A stretch of DNA of 64,000 nucleotides from Clostridiales bacterium. GTDB taxonomy: Bacteria > Bacillota > Clostridia > Lachnospirales > Lachnospiraceae. Both the position numbers and the translations under genes were made by a program. The stretch covers positions 124,001-188,000 of the forward strand of contig JAGZJZ010000002.1 of assembly GCA_018365455.1 (NCBI GenBank), given 5' to 3'. The notes below the pieces were generated by a model. That model ran no database searches. It was given only the letters and a program-made list of their open reading frames with translations, and was not told the origin of the DNA. Positions 50,049 through 59,097 of the stretch are shown here, piece after piece. Position 1 is the stretch's first letter; the number at the start of each line of letters is the position of its first letter.

Positions 50049-50957
50049 ATGGAAAAAATATTAAAAAAGATGAAACCGTTAGAGAAACTGGATTTGAAAG
50101 ACAGATTTTTGTTTGACCAGGTAGCAGAAGATCCCGAATGCTGTCAGGCGATGCTGGAAATTATACTGGATAAAGAAATTACTATTTTGATGAAAAATGA
50201 AACGGAAAAGGAATTTCGGACAACAACTTCTCAGAGATCTATAAAAATGGATGTTTTTGCTGCAGACGCAGAAGATAAAATCTACAATATGGAAATGCAG
50301 CAAAAGAATGCCGGGAATCTGGCGAGACGTGGCAGGTTCTATCAAGCCCATCTGGATGTATCCCTGTTAGAGCCGGGTGTTATAGATTTTAATGAGTTAA
50401 ATGATTCCTATATGATAATGATTGCATGCTTTGATCTCTTTGGATTTGGAAAGTACCGCTATACCTGCCGTATGGAGTGCAAGGAATTACCAGGCACTAT
50501 TTTAGAAGATGGTGCAGTTAGGATCTTTTTAAACACAAAAGGGACAGACCGGCACGGGGTAAGCCAGGAATTAATTGATTTTCTGCATTACGTTGAATGT
50601 TCTACGGATGAAGTCTGCAGCAAATGCGAAAGTGCGCGTATTCAAAGGATACATAAGCGCGTCTGCAGCATAAAGCGCAATGAAGAAGTGGGGGTGCGTT
50701 ATTTGCAGCAATGGGAAGAAAAGATAATGATTCGTGAGGAAGGTATTGAAAAAGGAATCAAAAAAGGAATCGAAAAAGGTGAGCAGAAGAAAGCAATAGA
50801 CATTGCAAAAAATCTCATCGATATCCTGGATGTGGAAGTCATTGCCACGAAGACAGGTCTGTCCGTTGAGACGGTTCAGCAAATAAAAGAAGGTCAGATT
50901 AAGCAGGAAGAGGAATTGGGGGATGCGGAAGAAAATAATGAGGAAACAAAAGAATAA
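50049..50957 (+). CDS. Rpn-family recombination-promoting nuclease
   Basis: The 302-residue protein belongs to the PD-(D/E)XK transposase-like nucleases (PF12784 type). The active site reads KMDVFAADAEDKIYNMEMQQ, with Asp and the ExQ pair intact near residues 74-91, followed by RRGRFYQAHLDVSLLEPG and a conserved DSYMIMI strand. The C-terminal part has GIEKGIKKGIEKGEQKK repeats and an acidic tail typical of the family. Such proteins are abundant in gut Clostridia and are linked to horizontal recombination; exact function is unknown. AAAGGAG precedes the ATG. Confidence 0.85.
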   Translation: MEKILKKMKPLEKLDLKDRFLFDQVAEDPECCQAMLEIILDKEITILMKNETEKEFRTTTSQRSIKMDVFAADAEDKIYNMEMQQKNAGNLARRGRFYQAHLDVSLLEPGVIDFNELNDSYMIMIACFDLFGFGKYRYTCRMECKELPGTILEDGAVRIFLNTKGTDRHGVSQELIDFLHYVECSTDEVCSKCESARIQRIHKRVCSIKRNEEVGVRYLQQWEEKIMIREEGIEKGIKKGIEKGEQKKAIDIAKNLIDILDVEVIATKTGLSVETVQQIKEGQIKQEEELGDAEENNEETKE

Positions 50958-51049
50958 AATAAATAAGAAAATAGACAGATAAAAATTTTAGAAGACAAAT
51001 ATATAGAAGTTGGATAAGTTAAATTATAGAAGATAAATAAGCAGTTAAA

Positions 51050-51140
51050 TAAAAAAAAAAAACCGGAAAATACTTTGTGAACTGTCCCGGAAGGATATTT
51101 AAACGTAATCACGGAGGCAATTTCATTTATATTTCCGGTT
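51050..51140 (-). terminator. Terminator of aroE on the minus strand
   Basis: On the plus strand AACCGGAAA (51061-51069) follows a run of A (from 51050) and pairs with TTTCCGGTT (51132-51140). Read on the minus strand this is a 9-bp stem with a 62-nt loop ending in a long T-run. The large loop is unusual. Confidence 0.6.
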
Positions 51141-51162
51141 CCTTATCAAATGCGAAAAAGGA

Positions 51163-52029
51163 TTATCTGAAATATTTTTCTTTTATAATATCTATCGGCA
51201 TGTCCTGCCCGGTCCAGATCTTAAAGGAAGCTGCACCCTGGTATAACAGCATATACATGCCATTAGCGGTACGGCATCCGCATTCTTGGGCAAGCTTTAG
51301 CAGCTTCGTTTCTTTTGGATTATAGATTACATCAAATACCATCAGGTCTTTATGGAAGAAGCTGGTATCGGTAATCAGGCAGCCATCCGTTTTGGGCGCC
51401 ATTCCAACACTGGTTCCGTTGGTCAGGATATCGCTTTCTGCAATTTCAGACTTCAGGATAGAAGGATCGTCAAAGTCAAACAGATTTACTTTACATTTGG
51501 TTTCGGTATTTAAGGTTTCCACGATTTTCTGTGCACGATCCCAGAATGCATCGTGAATGCTGAATACAGAGATTTCTTTTACACCGTCCAAAGCGGCCTG
51601 TATTAAAATAGCGGTGGCAGCACCACCCGCTCCTAACAGGGTCATTTTCTTGCCGATGATGTCGAATCCGGAATCTTTGCATGCCATCATGAATCCGGTA
51701 CCATCCGTTGTGTATCCAATCAATTTACCGTTGTCATTTAAAACAGTATTTACAGCACCGCCGATTCTGGCTGCAGGTGATAGTTCATCGCAAAGTTCAC
51801 ACATGATATTTTTATCAGGCATTGTAATATTAAAGCCTAAAACGTTCATTGTGCGAAGACCTTCTGCCGCCTGAGGCATTTTATCTACACCAACATCGAA
51901 TGCCAGATAAGTACAGTCAATGCCAAGCTGCTCAAACGCTTCGTTATGCATTGCAGGTGAAATACTATGCTCCACTGGACTTCCTAAAAGACATGCAAGA
52001 CGTGTATGACCGGTTATTTTTCTTGCCAT
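51163..52029 (-). CDS. aroE: Shikimate dehydrogenase
   Basis: The 288-residue enzyme has the substrate-binding SPVEHSISPAMHN start, the NITMPDK motif with catalytic Lys73, Asp109 in YTTDGTGF, and the NADP loop LLGAGGAATAI. It reduces 3-dehydroshikimate in aromatic amino-acid synthesis. The longer length and DAFWDRA segment recall quinate/shikimate dehydrogenase YdiB-like forms, so cofactor and substrate breadth are uncertain. AAAGGGG precedes the ATG. A chorismate mutase-shikimate kinase gene lies 4 kb away on the other strand. Confidence 0.92.
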   Translation of the reverse strand: MARKITGHTRLACLLGSPVEHSISPAMHNEAFEQLGIDCTYLAFDVGVDKMPQAAEGLRTMNVLGFNITMPDKNIMCELCDELSPAARIGGAVNTVLNDNGKLIGYTTDGTGFMMACKDSGFDIIGKKMTLLGAGGAATAILIQAALDGVKEISVFSIHDAFWDRAQKIVETLNTETKCKVNLFDFDDPSILKSEIAESDILTNGTSVGMAPKTDGCLITDTSFFHKDLMVFDVIYNPKETKLLKLAQECGCRTANGMYMLLYQGAASFKIWTGQDMPIDIIKEKYFR

Positions 52030-52222
52030 TATTATAATCCCCTTTCATTACCTCGTTTTTATCAGTAAAATTCTGTAATATATGATTTTTTAATAGTAAA
52101 CTATTTGACATAAAAAGTCAATTAGTTCTTTAATACATTAATGTGTTCAAGCATGTGTGAATATACTAATACGGGATGAAAACGTTTTGCAGCTATCTGA
52201 CAGCTACAGCAAAAGAATAATT

Positions 52223-52258
52223 AATGGATACCTGAACTAATAGCTGCAGGCATCCATT
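52223..52258 (-). terminator. Stem-loop after the aldo-keto reductase gene
   Basis: AATGGAT-A-CCTG pairs with CAGG-C-ATCCATT around a 12-nt loop; on the minus strand it is followed by TAATTATTCTTTT. It is a moderate terminator. The rest of the 248-bp gap to aroE shows nothing else clear. Confidence 0.5.
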
Positions 52259-52277
52259 ATAGTAAATAATTATTCAA

Positions 52278-53141
52278 TTAAAAGAAATATTGTCCATCTA
52301 TCTTTTTTAGTTCGTCAGCCAGTAGAGCTCTTTCTTTTTCAGTGAGAGGAGTGTTCAGGCATTCGTCGATATGATCTACAACAAAAGAAAAACTTTCAAA
52401 GTTTCCAGGGGGTACTACAGCATCTGCCCCCATGGAAAGGGTGTATTTAATGGCGGCGATCCCCAGGTCCACATTGTCAGAAATTGGTTTACACCAGGAT
52501 TTCGGGAAGTCGGACCCGATACGTTCTTCTTCATTTATCCATGCACGGTGTATCAGGGTTTTCATGCCAAGTAAACCGATGTTTTTTTCTTTGGCGGATT
52601 TAGCAATGCGTGTTCCAAACTTTTTGCCAAGGTTTATCCCCCAGTTTAAAGGAAAAAGAACGGTGTCAAAGTCATAGCGTTTAAGTGCCTCCAGAGCAAC
52701 TTCCTCATTATGGCAGGTGATACCCAGCTTCTTTAAAACACCTTCTTCTTTCCCTTTACACATGATTTCCATTACACCGCCTTTGGAAAAAGCGGTATCC
52801 AGTTCTTCCATGGATACGAGTCCATGCATTTGGTATACATCAAAATAGTCCGTATGCAGCAGGTCAAAAGATTCTTCTAACTCTTTTTTACCGTCTTCAG
52901 CCAGCCTGCAGTTTGTCTTACATGCAAGATAAATATGATTTCGGTAAGGTTTCAGAGAATTACCCAGTTTTTCCTGGGCATCCCCATAGGTGGGCGCCAC
53001 ATCAAAATAATTGATGCCATGTTCAATAGCATATTCCACATAGCGGTCGGATGCTTCCTGGCCATCATCCATAGATACAATACCTCCGTAGACAACAGGG
53101 CTGATCTCATAGCCGGTATTACCCAATTTCCTTCTTTGCAT
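52278..53141 (-). CDS. Aldo/keto reductase
   Basis: The 287-residue NAD(P)H-dependent reductase has the catalytic tetrad Asp47 (YFDVAP), Tyr52 (TYG), Lys75 (ACKTN) and His106 (YQMHGL), and the late GIAAIKYTLSMGADAVVPPG segment. Length is a little short of the usual 300-330. The substrate is unknown. AAAGGATCG precedes the ATG. It is transcribed divergently from the TetR gene, and the 292-bp region between them carries the TetR promoter and repeats. Confidence 0.88.
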   Translation of the reverse strand: MQRRKLGNTGYEISPVVYGGIVSMDDGQEASDRYVEYAIEHGINYFDVAPTYGDAQEKLGNSLKPYRNHIYLACKTNCRLAEDGKKELEESFDLLHTDYFDVYQMHGLVSMEELDTAFSKGGVMEIMCKGKEEGVLKKLGITCHNEEVALEALKRYDFDTVLFPLNWGINLGKKFGTRIAKSAKEKNIGLLGMKTLIHRAWINEEERIGSDFPKSWCKPISDNVDLGIAAIKYTLSMGADAVVPPGNFESFSFVVDHIDECLNTPLTEKERALLADELKKIDGQYFF

Positions 53142-53363
53142 AGTTCGATCCTTTCTGAATTAGATGACAAATTCAAGTGCTTTGACAAATTTATTTGGTT
53201 TTAAGAAATGCTGCGGTAGTGTCACCATTTAAGTGAAGATACAAGCGCAGGACTTTGAATAAAATTATAGCATATGCAATAGGTGAATACTATATGTTAT
53301 ATTGAAAAACACAGAAAATAAATACTGTCTTTACGCAGCACGTGAGACTGCATTAGTTGCCAC

Positions 53364-53392
53364 TTGACAACACGCATGGTATATGTTATCTT
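53364..53392 (+). promoter_or_regulatory. Promoter of the TetR-ABC operon
   Basis: TTGACA at 53364-53369 and TATCTT at 53387-53392 with 17-bp spacing. Confidence 0.7.
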
Positions 53393-53415
53393 GAAAATAC
53401 AAACATGGTGTATGT
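53375..53415 (+). promoter_or_regulatory. Direct-repeat operator of the TetR regulator
   Basis: CATGGTATATGT (53375-53386) lies in the promoter spacer and CATGGTGTATGT (53404-53415) lies downstream of the start. A related inverted copy, ACACCATGTATATA, precedes the ABC ATPase gene at about 54137-54150. These are likely binding sites of the TetR protein. Confidence 0.55.
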
Positions 53416-53433
53416 ATTTATGGAGGTAATGAA

Positions 53434-54090
53434 ATGCCACGAAACAAATATCCAGAAGAAACGGTGCAAAAAATATTAGATGTATCGTTAAGGTTATTCC
53501 TGGAAAAAGGATACGAGGAAACAACGGTTTTAGACATTGTCAATGATTTAGGTGGTTTGACACGAGGTGCTTTTTATCATCATTTTAATTCCAAAGAGGA
53601 AGTTCTGGACGCATTAGGGAACAGAATGTTTGATGAAAATAACCCTTTTGAAAAGGTAAGAAATGAAAAAGGACTAAATGGCTTAGAAAAATTAAAAAAA
53701 GTCATTGTAATGCAAAATTCAAATCAAGACCTTCGGGAACTTAATTTAATGTCTATGTCACTGACAAAAAATCCCAGGATTTTAGCAGAGTGTTTGGAAT
53801 ATAATCAAAATATGCTTGCTTCTAGTTTTGAAGAATTGCTTCAAGAAGCTATAGATGACGGCTCAATCAAAAATATAAAATATCTAAAAGCATTTACCAG
53901 TATATTTACATTGATTATAGGTATATGGTTTGTACCAACGATTTTTCCTTGTACGAAAAAAGAATTATATGAAAAACTGTACTTTGCAAAAGAGATGTTT
54001 GAAACATTAGGTGTTCCAATTATAGACGATGAGATGTTACCATCATTGGAACAGACAATAGAACGAATAGAAGATCTTGAAAAAGAATAA
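53434..54090 (+). CDS. TetR/AcrR-family regulator
   Basis: The 218-residue protein has an N-terminal TetR HTH (TVQKILDVSLRLFLEKGYEETTVLDIVNDLGGLTRGAFYHHFNSKEEVLDALG) and an all-helical ligand domain. ATGGAGG precedes the ATG. It lies just before an ABC exporter, and repeats related to its own promoter site occur before the ATPase gene, so it probably represses the exporter until a toxic compound binds. The ligand is unknown. Confidence 0.88.
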   Translation: MPRNKYPEETVQKILDVSLRLFLEKGYEETTVLDIVNDLGGLTRGAFYHHFNSKEEVLDALGNRMFDENNPFEKVRNEKGLNGLEKLKKVIVMQNSNQDLRELNLMSMSLTKNPRILAECLEYNQNMLASSFEELLQEAIDDGSIKNIKYLKAFTSIFTLIIGIWFVPTIFPCTKKELYEKLYFAKEMFETLGVPIIDDEMLPSLEQTIERIEDLEKE

Positions 54091-54164
54091 AATTGCCAGG
54101 CAATGCAATTTTATTTTTTTACTTAAATACATACAAACACCATGTATATATAGGAGGGTATCAT

Positions 54165-55112
54165 ATGATTTCTAAGAATATTAGCATTGATGTGAAAGGT
54201 CTAAAGAAAAGCTATAAAAAGGTTTCCGTTTTAAACAACGTAAATTTTGAAGTGGAAACAGGAACAATCTTTTCGCTGCTTGGTTCCAATGGAGCTGGAA
54301 AAACAACGACAATAAAAATTTTATCAACGCTCATTAAACCAGACAGTGGAAGTATAAATGTATGTGGCTATAATATACGGAAAGAACCACACAAGATACA
54401 TGAAGTTATCAGCCTTACGGGACAATTTTCGGCAGTTGACGAAACCCTGACAGGATTGGAAAATCTCATTCTAATCGGGAAACTGACGCATTTACCCAAT
54501 GTGAAAGAAAGAGCGAATGAATTATTAACTTATTTTGATTTGGTTTCAGCTTCTAACCGTTTGGTATCAACATATTCAGGCGGGATGAGAAGAAAATTGG
54601 ACATTGCAATGAGTTTAGTAAATAGTCCGTCTGTTCTTTTTTTAGATGAACCAACGACTGGACTTGACCCGCAAAGCCGCCATAATATGTGGGAGATTAT
54701 CAAAGATTTAAAGAATACGGGTACTACGATTTTTCTCACTACACAATATCTGGAAGAAGCGGAACAGCTGGCAGACAATATTGCAATCTTAGATAAAGGT
54801 TCCATTATCGTAGAGGGTACCTTAGAGGAATTAAAAAAATTGCTGCCACAGGAAATCGTAGAGTTTGAATTTCCATCCAAACAAGACTATGAAAAGGCTC
54901 TATCGTTACTAAAGGAATATAGGGTAACGTCTGATCAGGAGAAAAATCAACTAACGGTGTATACACTGGAAGCAATCAATGTATTGACAAAATTATTTCA
55001 GCTGTTTACCGCGCACAACATAAATATTAAAGATGTATCACGTAAATCTCCCTCTTTAGAAGATGTATTTCTAACACTGATTGGAGAAAAGGAGGCATTA
55101 AAAAATGAGTAA
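54165..55112 (+). CDS. ABC exporter ATP-binding protein
   Basis: The 315-residue ATPase has Walker A LLGSNGAGKTT, signature YSGGMRRKLDIAMSL, Walker B VLFLDEPTTGLD and the DrrA-type C-terminal extension (about 230-315). It belongs to the drug/antibiotic exporter (DrrA/CcmA) group. The frame opens at 54093, but AGGAGG precedes the ATG at 54165 and the homologous part starts there. It overlaps the permease gene by 8 bp. Confidence 0.9.
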   Translation: MISKNISIDVKGLKKSYKKVSVLNNVNFEVETGTIFSLLGSNGAGKTTTIKILSTLIKPDSGSINVCGYNIRKEPHKIHEVISLTGQFSAVDETLTGLENLILIGKLTHLPNVKERANELLTYFDLVSASNRLVSTYSGGMRRKLDIAMSLVNSPSVLFLDEPTTGLDPQSRHNMWEIIKDLKNTGTTIFLTTQYLEEAEQLADNIAILDKGSIIVEGTLEELKKLLPQEIVEFEFPSKQDYEKALSLLKEYRVTSDQEKNQLTVYTLEAINVLTKLFQLFTAHNINIKDVSRKSPSLEDVFLTLIGEKEALKNE

Positions 55113-55878
55113 AACGATAAGAATATTCAGGGATACATTAACCATGACCGAAAGGTGCCTGACACTGTCAAAACGAAATATAGACACGTTTTTAACAAGT
55201 TTTATTTTACCGGCTTTAATGATGGTTCTTTTTGTTTATGTATTTGGCGGTGCTATGAATGTGGGTGATTCTTCTTACGTGAATTATATTGTACCTGGTA
55301 TCATACTTCAATGTATTGGGCAATGTGCGTCTACAACGGCAATTAGCGTTAGCAGTGATATTAAAAATGGAATCATAGAACGATTTTGTACAATGCCGAT
55401 CATAAAATCTTCTATTTTAAGCGGTCATGTTATAGGGGCATTGCTCCGCAATTTATTGACAACTATTATTGTAATTGCGGTGGCCTTTGTAGTTGGTTTT
55501 CGTCCCACAGCAAACCTTGTGGATTGGCTAATAGTGATTGTGATCGTTTTACTGTATATTGTCACTATATCATGGATTTCAGTTTTTATTGGTATCACAG
55601 CAAACAGTTCCGAGGGGGCAGGTGCATTTTCTGTTATCGTCATTATACTGCCATACTTGAGTTCAGGGTTTGTTCCGGTGGAAACTATGCCAAAGTTATT
55701 AAAAATCTTTTCACAACATCAGCCAATGACACCAGTTATAGAGTCTATAAGGATGTTATTATTAGGAAAACCCTTAAACACCGATACCCTGCTCATTGCC
55801 ACTATATGGTGTCTGGGACTGACAATAGCATTTTACTTTTTATCATCCAAAGCCTTTATAAATAAAACAGCTAAATAA
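55105..55878 (+). CDS. ABC-2 type exporter permease
   Basis: The 257-residue membrane protein has six predicted helices and the ABC-2 features YIVPGIILQCIGQCASTTAISVSSDIKNGIIERFCTMPI and PYLSSGFVPVETMPKLLKIFSQHQPMTPVIESIR. It pairs with the preceding ATPase as a DrrAB-like multidrug or lipid exporter. It starts within the end of the ATPase gene after AAAGGAGG, so translation is coupled. Confidence 0.9.
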   Translation: MSKTIRIFRDTLTMTERCLTLSKRNIDTFLTSFILPALMMVLFVYVFGGAMNVGDSSYVNYIVPGIILQCIGQCASTTAISVSSDIKNGIIERFCTMPIIKSSILSGHVIGALLRNLLTTIIVIAVAFVVGFRPTANLVDWLIVIVIVLLYIVTISWISVFIGITANSSEGAGAFSVIVIILPYLSSGFVPVETMPKLLKIFSQHQPMTPVIESIRMLLLGKPLNTDTLLIATIWCLGLTIAFYFLSSKAFINKTAK

Positions 55879-55923
55879 AACGTCATGCTAATAAGAGAAA
55901 AAATGATCCGGTGCAGTCATCAC

Positions 55924-55944
55924 AAGGGATATGATGTATCCCTT
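55924..55944 (+). terminator. Hairpin after the TetR-ABC operon
   Basis: AAGGGATA-TGATG-TATCCCTT, a perfect 8-bp stem followed only by TC; weak terminator. Confidence 0.45.
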
Positions 55945-56070
55945 TCTGCAAAAGCTGAAATGGGGAGGATAACACAGTAAGAATTTTTCACTTTAAAGTA
56001 TTAAAATGTTGATAATTTTCCATCTCCCTGTTATAATACAGCATAGAAATGTAAGAAAGGAAAAGCCCAG

Positions 56071-56856
56071 ATGGATAGATTAGAAGAAATCAGAGAAAAG
56101 ATTAGCCAATGTGATGACCGCATTATTGAGGAACTTATTATTCGAATGAATTGCATGAAGGATTTGATCGAATACAAAAAGCAAACAGGTATGCAGTTTA
56201 TTCAGCCAGAACAGGATAAGGAACAGGAAAATGTTCTGAAGAATAAGGTTAAAGATCAAGAATTTGAAGATGAAATTCTACATATTTTTAAATATATTAT
56301 GAAAAACAGCCGTAAGGTACAGACGAAGAGTTTGTTAGACTATAATATCTTTTTAATCGGATTTATGGGGGCTGGAAAGAGTACCGTTGCAGATGGACTC
56401 GAGGAAATGCTTGAAATGGAGCGTATTGAGATGGATACCCTGATCGCTGAGAAGCAGGGTATGTCAATACCACAGATTTTTGAGGAGTATGGAGAGGCAT
56501 TTTTCCGTGATCTGGAAAGCAATCTGCTGATTGAGCTTCAGAAAAAGAGTCAGGCTATTGTTTCCTGTGGAGGTGGTATCGTAATGCGCCCTGAGAATGC
56601 GGAACATATGAAGAAGCATGGCAGAGTTGTATTGCTGAGCGCTTCCCCCAAGACAATATTCGAACGGGTGAAGGATAGTAAAGAACGCCCGATTCTGAAT
56701 GACAATATGAATGTGGCATTCATAGAAGAGTTAATGGAAAAACGCCGGGAAAAATATCTTGCCACCGCAGATATTATCGTGGAGACAGATGGCAAGAATG
56801 TGATAGAGATCTGTGAAGAAATTATATCCAGGCTGGTTGTCCTTGACAGGAATTAG
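56071..56856 (+). CDS. Chorismate mutase-shikimate kinase fusion
   Basis: The 261-residue protein joins two enzymes of the aromatic pathway. Residues 1-85 resemble an AroQ-type chorismate mutase (RLEEIREKISQCDDRIIEELIIRMNCMKDLIEYKKQTG), an all-helical domain with the usual Arg and Lys. Residues 92-261 are a complete shikimate kinase: Walker A GFMGAGKST (97-105), the EMDTLI acidic pair, FFRDLES and CGGGIVMR. The two domains act on different steps (shikimate to shikimate-3-phosphate; chorismate to prephenate). GAAAGGAAAAG precedes the ATG. Confidence 0.88.
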   Translation: MDRLEEIREKISQCDDRIIEELIIRMNCMKDLIEYKKQTGMQFIQPEQDKEQENVLKNKVKDQEFEDEILHIFKYIMKNSRKVQTKSLLDYNIFLIGFMGAGKSTVADGLEEMLEMERIEMDTLIAEKQGMSIPQIFEEYGEAFFRDLESNLLIELQKKSQAIVSCGGGIVMRPENAEHMKKHGRVVLLSASPKTIFERVKDSKERPILNDNMNVAFIEELMEKRREKYLATADIIVETDGKNVIEICEEIISRLVVLDRN

Positions 56857-56889
56857 ATCGTAATTGAAAATTAAAGCAGAATTATAAAT

Positions 56890-56943
56890 GTGGCAAAATA
56901 TATATAGGTTCATTCAGCCTTATATGTTTTTTGCCACTTTTTT
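56890..56943 (+). terminator. Terminator after the chorismate mutase-shikimate kinase gene
   Basis: GTGGCAAAA...AGG (56890-56908) pairs with CCT...TTTTGCCAC (56918-56937), with A-T rich middle pairs, and is followed by a T-run. Confidence 0.8.
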
Positions 56944-57124
56944 ATTTAAAGAAACTCTGGGATTTCCGGGAAAAATAAAGATGAAAAGATCAAGATAGCA
57001 ATTTATATGAATAAAAATTCTGTGGATTCTGCTATATTAATTAGGAACATAAAGTAATGACCGATGAAATGGATACCGGATACTGAACGGAGAACATAGA
57101 CCCCAAAATACAAGGAGGCGCAAA

Positions 57125-58003
57125 ATGGAAAACAATCGATATGAAATCGGACGGGTAATTGACTATATAGAAACACATCTTTTGGATGATAGGCTGGATC
57201 TAGAGTCGATTGCAACAGCAATCGGATACTCCAAATATCATCTGCACAGGATGTTTCATTTGGTTGTCGGGTTTACCGTCCATCGATACATCCAAAGGCG
57301 CAGATTAACAGAAGCAGCCCGAATGCTTATCTTTACCGAAAAACCCATTATAGAAATCGCTCTGTGTGCCGGATATGAAACTCAGCGGGCATTTTCCAAT
57401 GGATTTAAAGAAATGTTTCAATATAGCCCCGCATCTTTTCGAAAGCATGGCAGTTTTCTGCCGTTACAACTAAAGTATGATGTGACGAACTGTAAAAAGT
57501 TAAGGGGGGACCGGATTATGGAAATTAAGATCATAGAAGCGGGTGCCATTACTCTGATTGGCTGTAGTAAAAGTACGAAAAAAGGGTTTCAGGCAATGGG
57601 AAAATGCTGGCGTTTTATCCATGGAAACAAGCATAAAATTAAAAACAGAACGGATATGGATTTTTTAATCGGAATAAATGATTATTCAATGTTTGAGTAT
57701 GATGATGTAAATGATGCAATTCCTGTTTTCAATTACATTGCCGGAGCCCAGGTAAGTGTTAAAGAAGAACTGCCAAAAGGAATGGACCTATTTACCTTGC
57801 CCCCCAGTAAATATGTGGTTTTTACTTTTCGGGGAAGAAATGAGGACAGCCAACAGCCGGTTGTGGAATATATTTATCAGGAATGGTTTCCAAGCGCAGC
57901 CTGCCGCTTTAACGAAAGTAATCCATATGACTTTGCTAAGTATGGAGAAGTAATTGATGAGAATGGAGAGAGTGAAATTCAATTCTGGGTACCGGTTATT
58001 TAG
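57125..58003 (+). CDS. AraC-family regulator with GyrI-like domain
   Basis: The 292-residue protein has two N-terminal AraC HTHs (YIETHLLDDRLDLESIATAIGYSKYHLHRMFH...IIEIALCAGYETQRAFSNGFKEMFQYSPASFRKHG), then a C-terminal GyrI-like effector-binding domain (about 130-292, with PSKYVVFTFRGRNEDSQQPVVEYIYQEWFPSA). This layout is common among regulators that sense hydrophobic drugs. AAGGAGG precedes the ATG. No obvious target operon adjoins it, so its regulon is unknown. Confidence 0.88.
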   Translation: MENNRYEIGRVIDYIETHLLDDRLDLESIATAIGYSKYHLHRMFHLVVGFTVHRYIQRRRLTEAARMLIFTEKPIIEIALCAGYETQRAFSNGFKEMFQYSPASFRKHGSFLPLQLKYDVTNCKKLRGDRIMEIKIIEAGAITLIGCSKSTKKGFQAMGKCWRFIHGNKHKIKNRTDMDFLIGINDYSMFEYDDVNDAIPVFNYIAGAQVSVKEELPKGMDLFTLPPSKYVVFTFRGRNEDSQQPVVEYIYQEWFPSAACRFNESNPYDFAKYGEVIDENGESEIQFWVPVI

Positions 58004-58105
58004 TGCATATCTGTTATTACTAAACTGGCATGGTTTAAAAATGTAAAACTGGCATTTGAAACAAGGACACATTTCGGATATAGTAGAACCATAAAAATTG
58101 CCCAT

Positions 58106-58134
58106 TTGCAATGAATGATAGGAATTCTTATGAT
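58106..58134 (+). promoter_or_regulatory. Promoter of pdxST
   Basis: TTGCAA at 58106-58111 and TATGAT at 58129-58134 with 17-bp spacing; leader of about 80 nt. Confidence 0.7.
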
Positions 58135-58220
58135 CTTAATTCGAAAAAGGTATGAGCCATACAATTTTTACTTGCTGCTGATAACAATTACAACAGGATA
58201 GATAACAGGAGAGTGTTTAC

Positions 58221-59096
58221 ATGGAACAGAACAGATATGAATTAAACAAGGAACTGGCACAGATGTTAAAGGGTGGAGTAATCATGGATGTAACTACACC
58301 GGAGCAGGCAAAGATCGCCCAGGACGCCGGGGCATGTGCGGTTATGGCGCTTGAGCGTATTCCGGCTGATATCAGAGCCGCTGGTGGAGTCTCCAGAATG
58401 AGTGATCCCGGCATGATTCGGGGAATCCAGGAGGCAGTGACGATACCTGTCATGGCAAAGTGCAGGATTGGGCATTTTGCTGAGGCTCAGATTTTGGAAG
58501 CGATTGAGATTGATTATATAGACGAGAGTGAAGTACTGTCTCCGGCTGATGATGTGTATCACATCGATAAGACAAAATTTAAGGTACCTTTTGTATGCGG
58601 TGCTAAGGATCTGGGGGAAGCACTTCGGAGAATTACGGAAGGAGCGTCCATGATCCGTACAAAAGGGGAGCCTGGAACCGGTGACATCGTGCAGGCAGTT
58701 CGTCATATGAGAAAGATGAATCAGGAAATAGCGAGGTTGGTATCAATGCGGGAGGACGAATTATTTCAGGCAGCAAAAGAGCTCCAGGTTCCCTGTGAGA
58801 TGGTAGACTATGTGCATCGTAACGGAAGGCTTCCGGTGGTTAATTTTGCAGCAGGCGGAGTGGCGACTCCGGCGGATGCGGCGTTGATGATGCAGCTTGG
58901 AGCAGAAGGAGTCTTTGTGGGATCGGGTATATTCAAATCAGGAGACCCGGCTAAGAGGGCACAGGCAATTGTTAAAGCCGTTACCAATTACCAAGATGCA
59001 AAAATGCTGGCAGAATTGTCGGAAGACCTGGGAGAGGCCATGGTGGGAATCAATGAGCAGGAAATCGGACTTTTGATGGCGGAAAGGGGAAAATAA
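58221..59096 (+). CDS. pdxS: Pyridoxal 5'-phosphate synthase subunit PdxS
   Basis: The 291-residue TIM-barrel lyase has MDVTTPEQAKIAQDAGACAVMALERIPADIRAAGGVSRMSDP, IPVMAKCRIGHF and AGGVATPADAALMMQLGAEGVFVGSGIF, including both Schiff-base lysines. It builds PLP from ribose 5-phosphate, glyceraldehyde 3-phosphate and ammonia. AACAGGAG precedes the ATG. The glutaminase subunit follows immediately, and the ribose genes in this window could feed its substrate (weak inference). Confidence 0.97.
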   Translation: MEQNRYELNKELAQMLKGGVIMDVTTPEQAKIAQDAGACAVMALERIPADIRAAGGVSRMSDPGMIRGIQEAVTIPVMAKCRIGHFAEAQILEAIEIDYIDESEVLSPADDVYHIDKTKFKVPFVCGAKDLGEALRRITEGASMIRTKGEPGTGDIVQAVRHMRKMNQEIARLVSMREDELFQAAKELQVPCEMVDYVHRNGRLPVVNFAAGGVATPADAALMMQLGAEGVFVGSGIFKSGDPAKRAQAIVKAVTNYQDAKMLAELSEDLGEAMVGINEQEIGLLMAERGK

Positions 59097-59097
59097 A

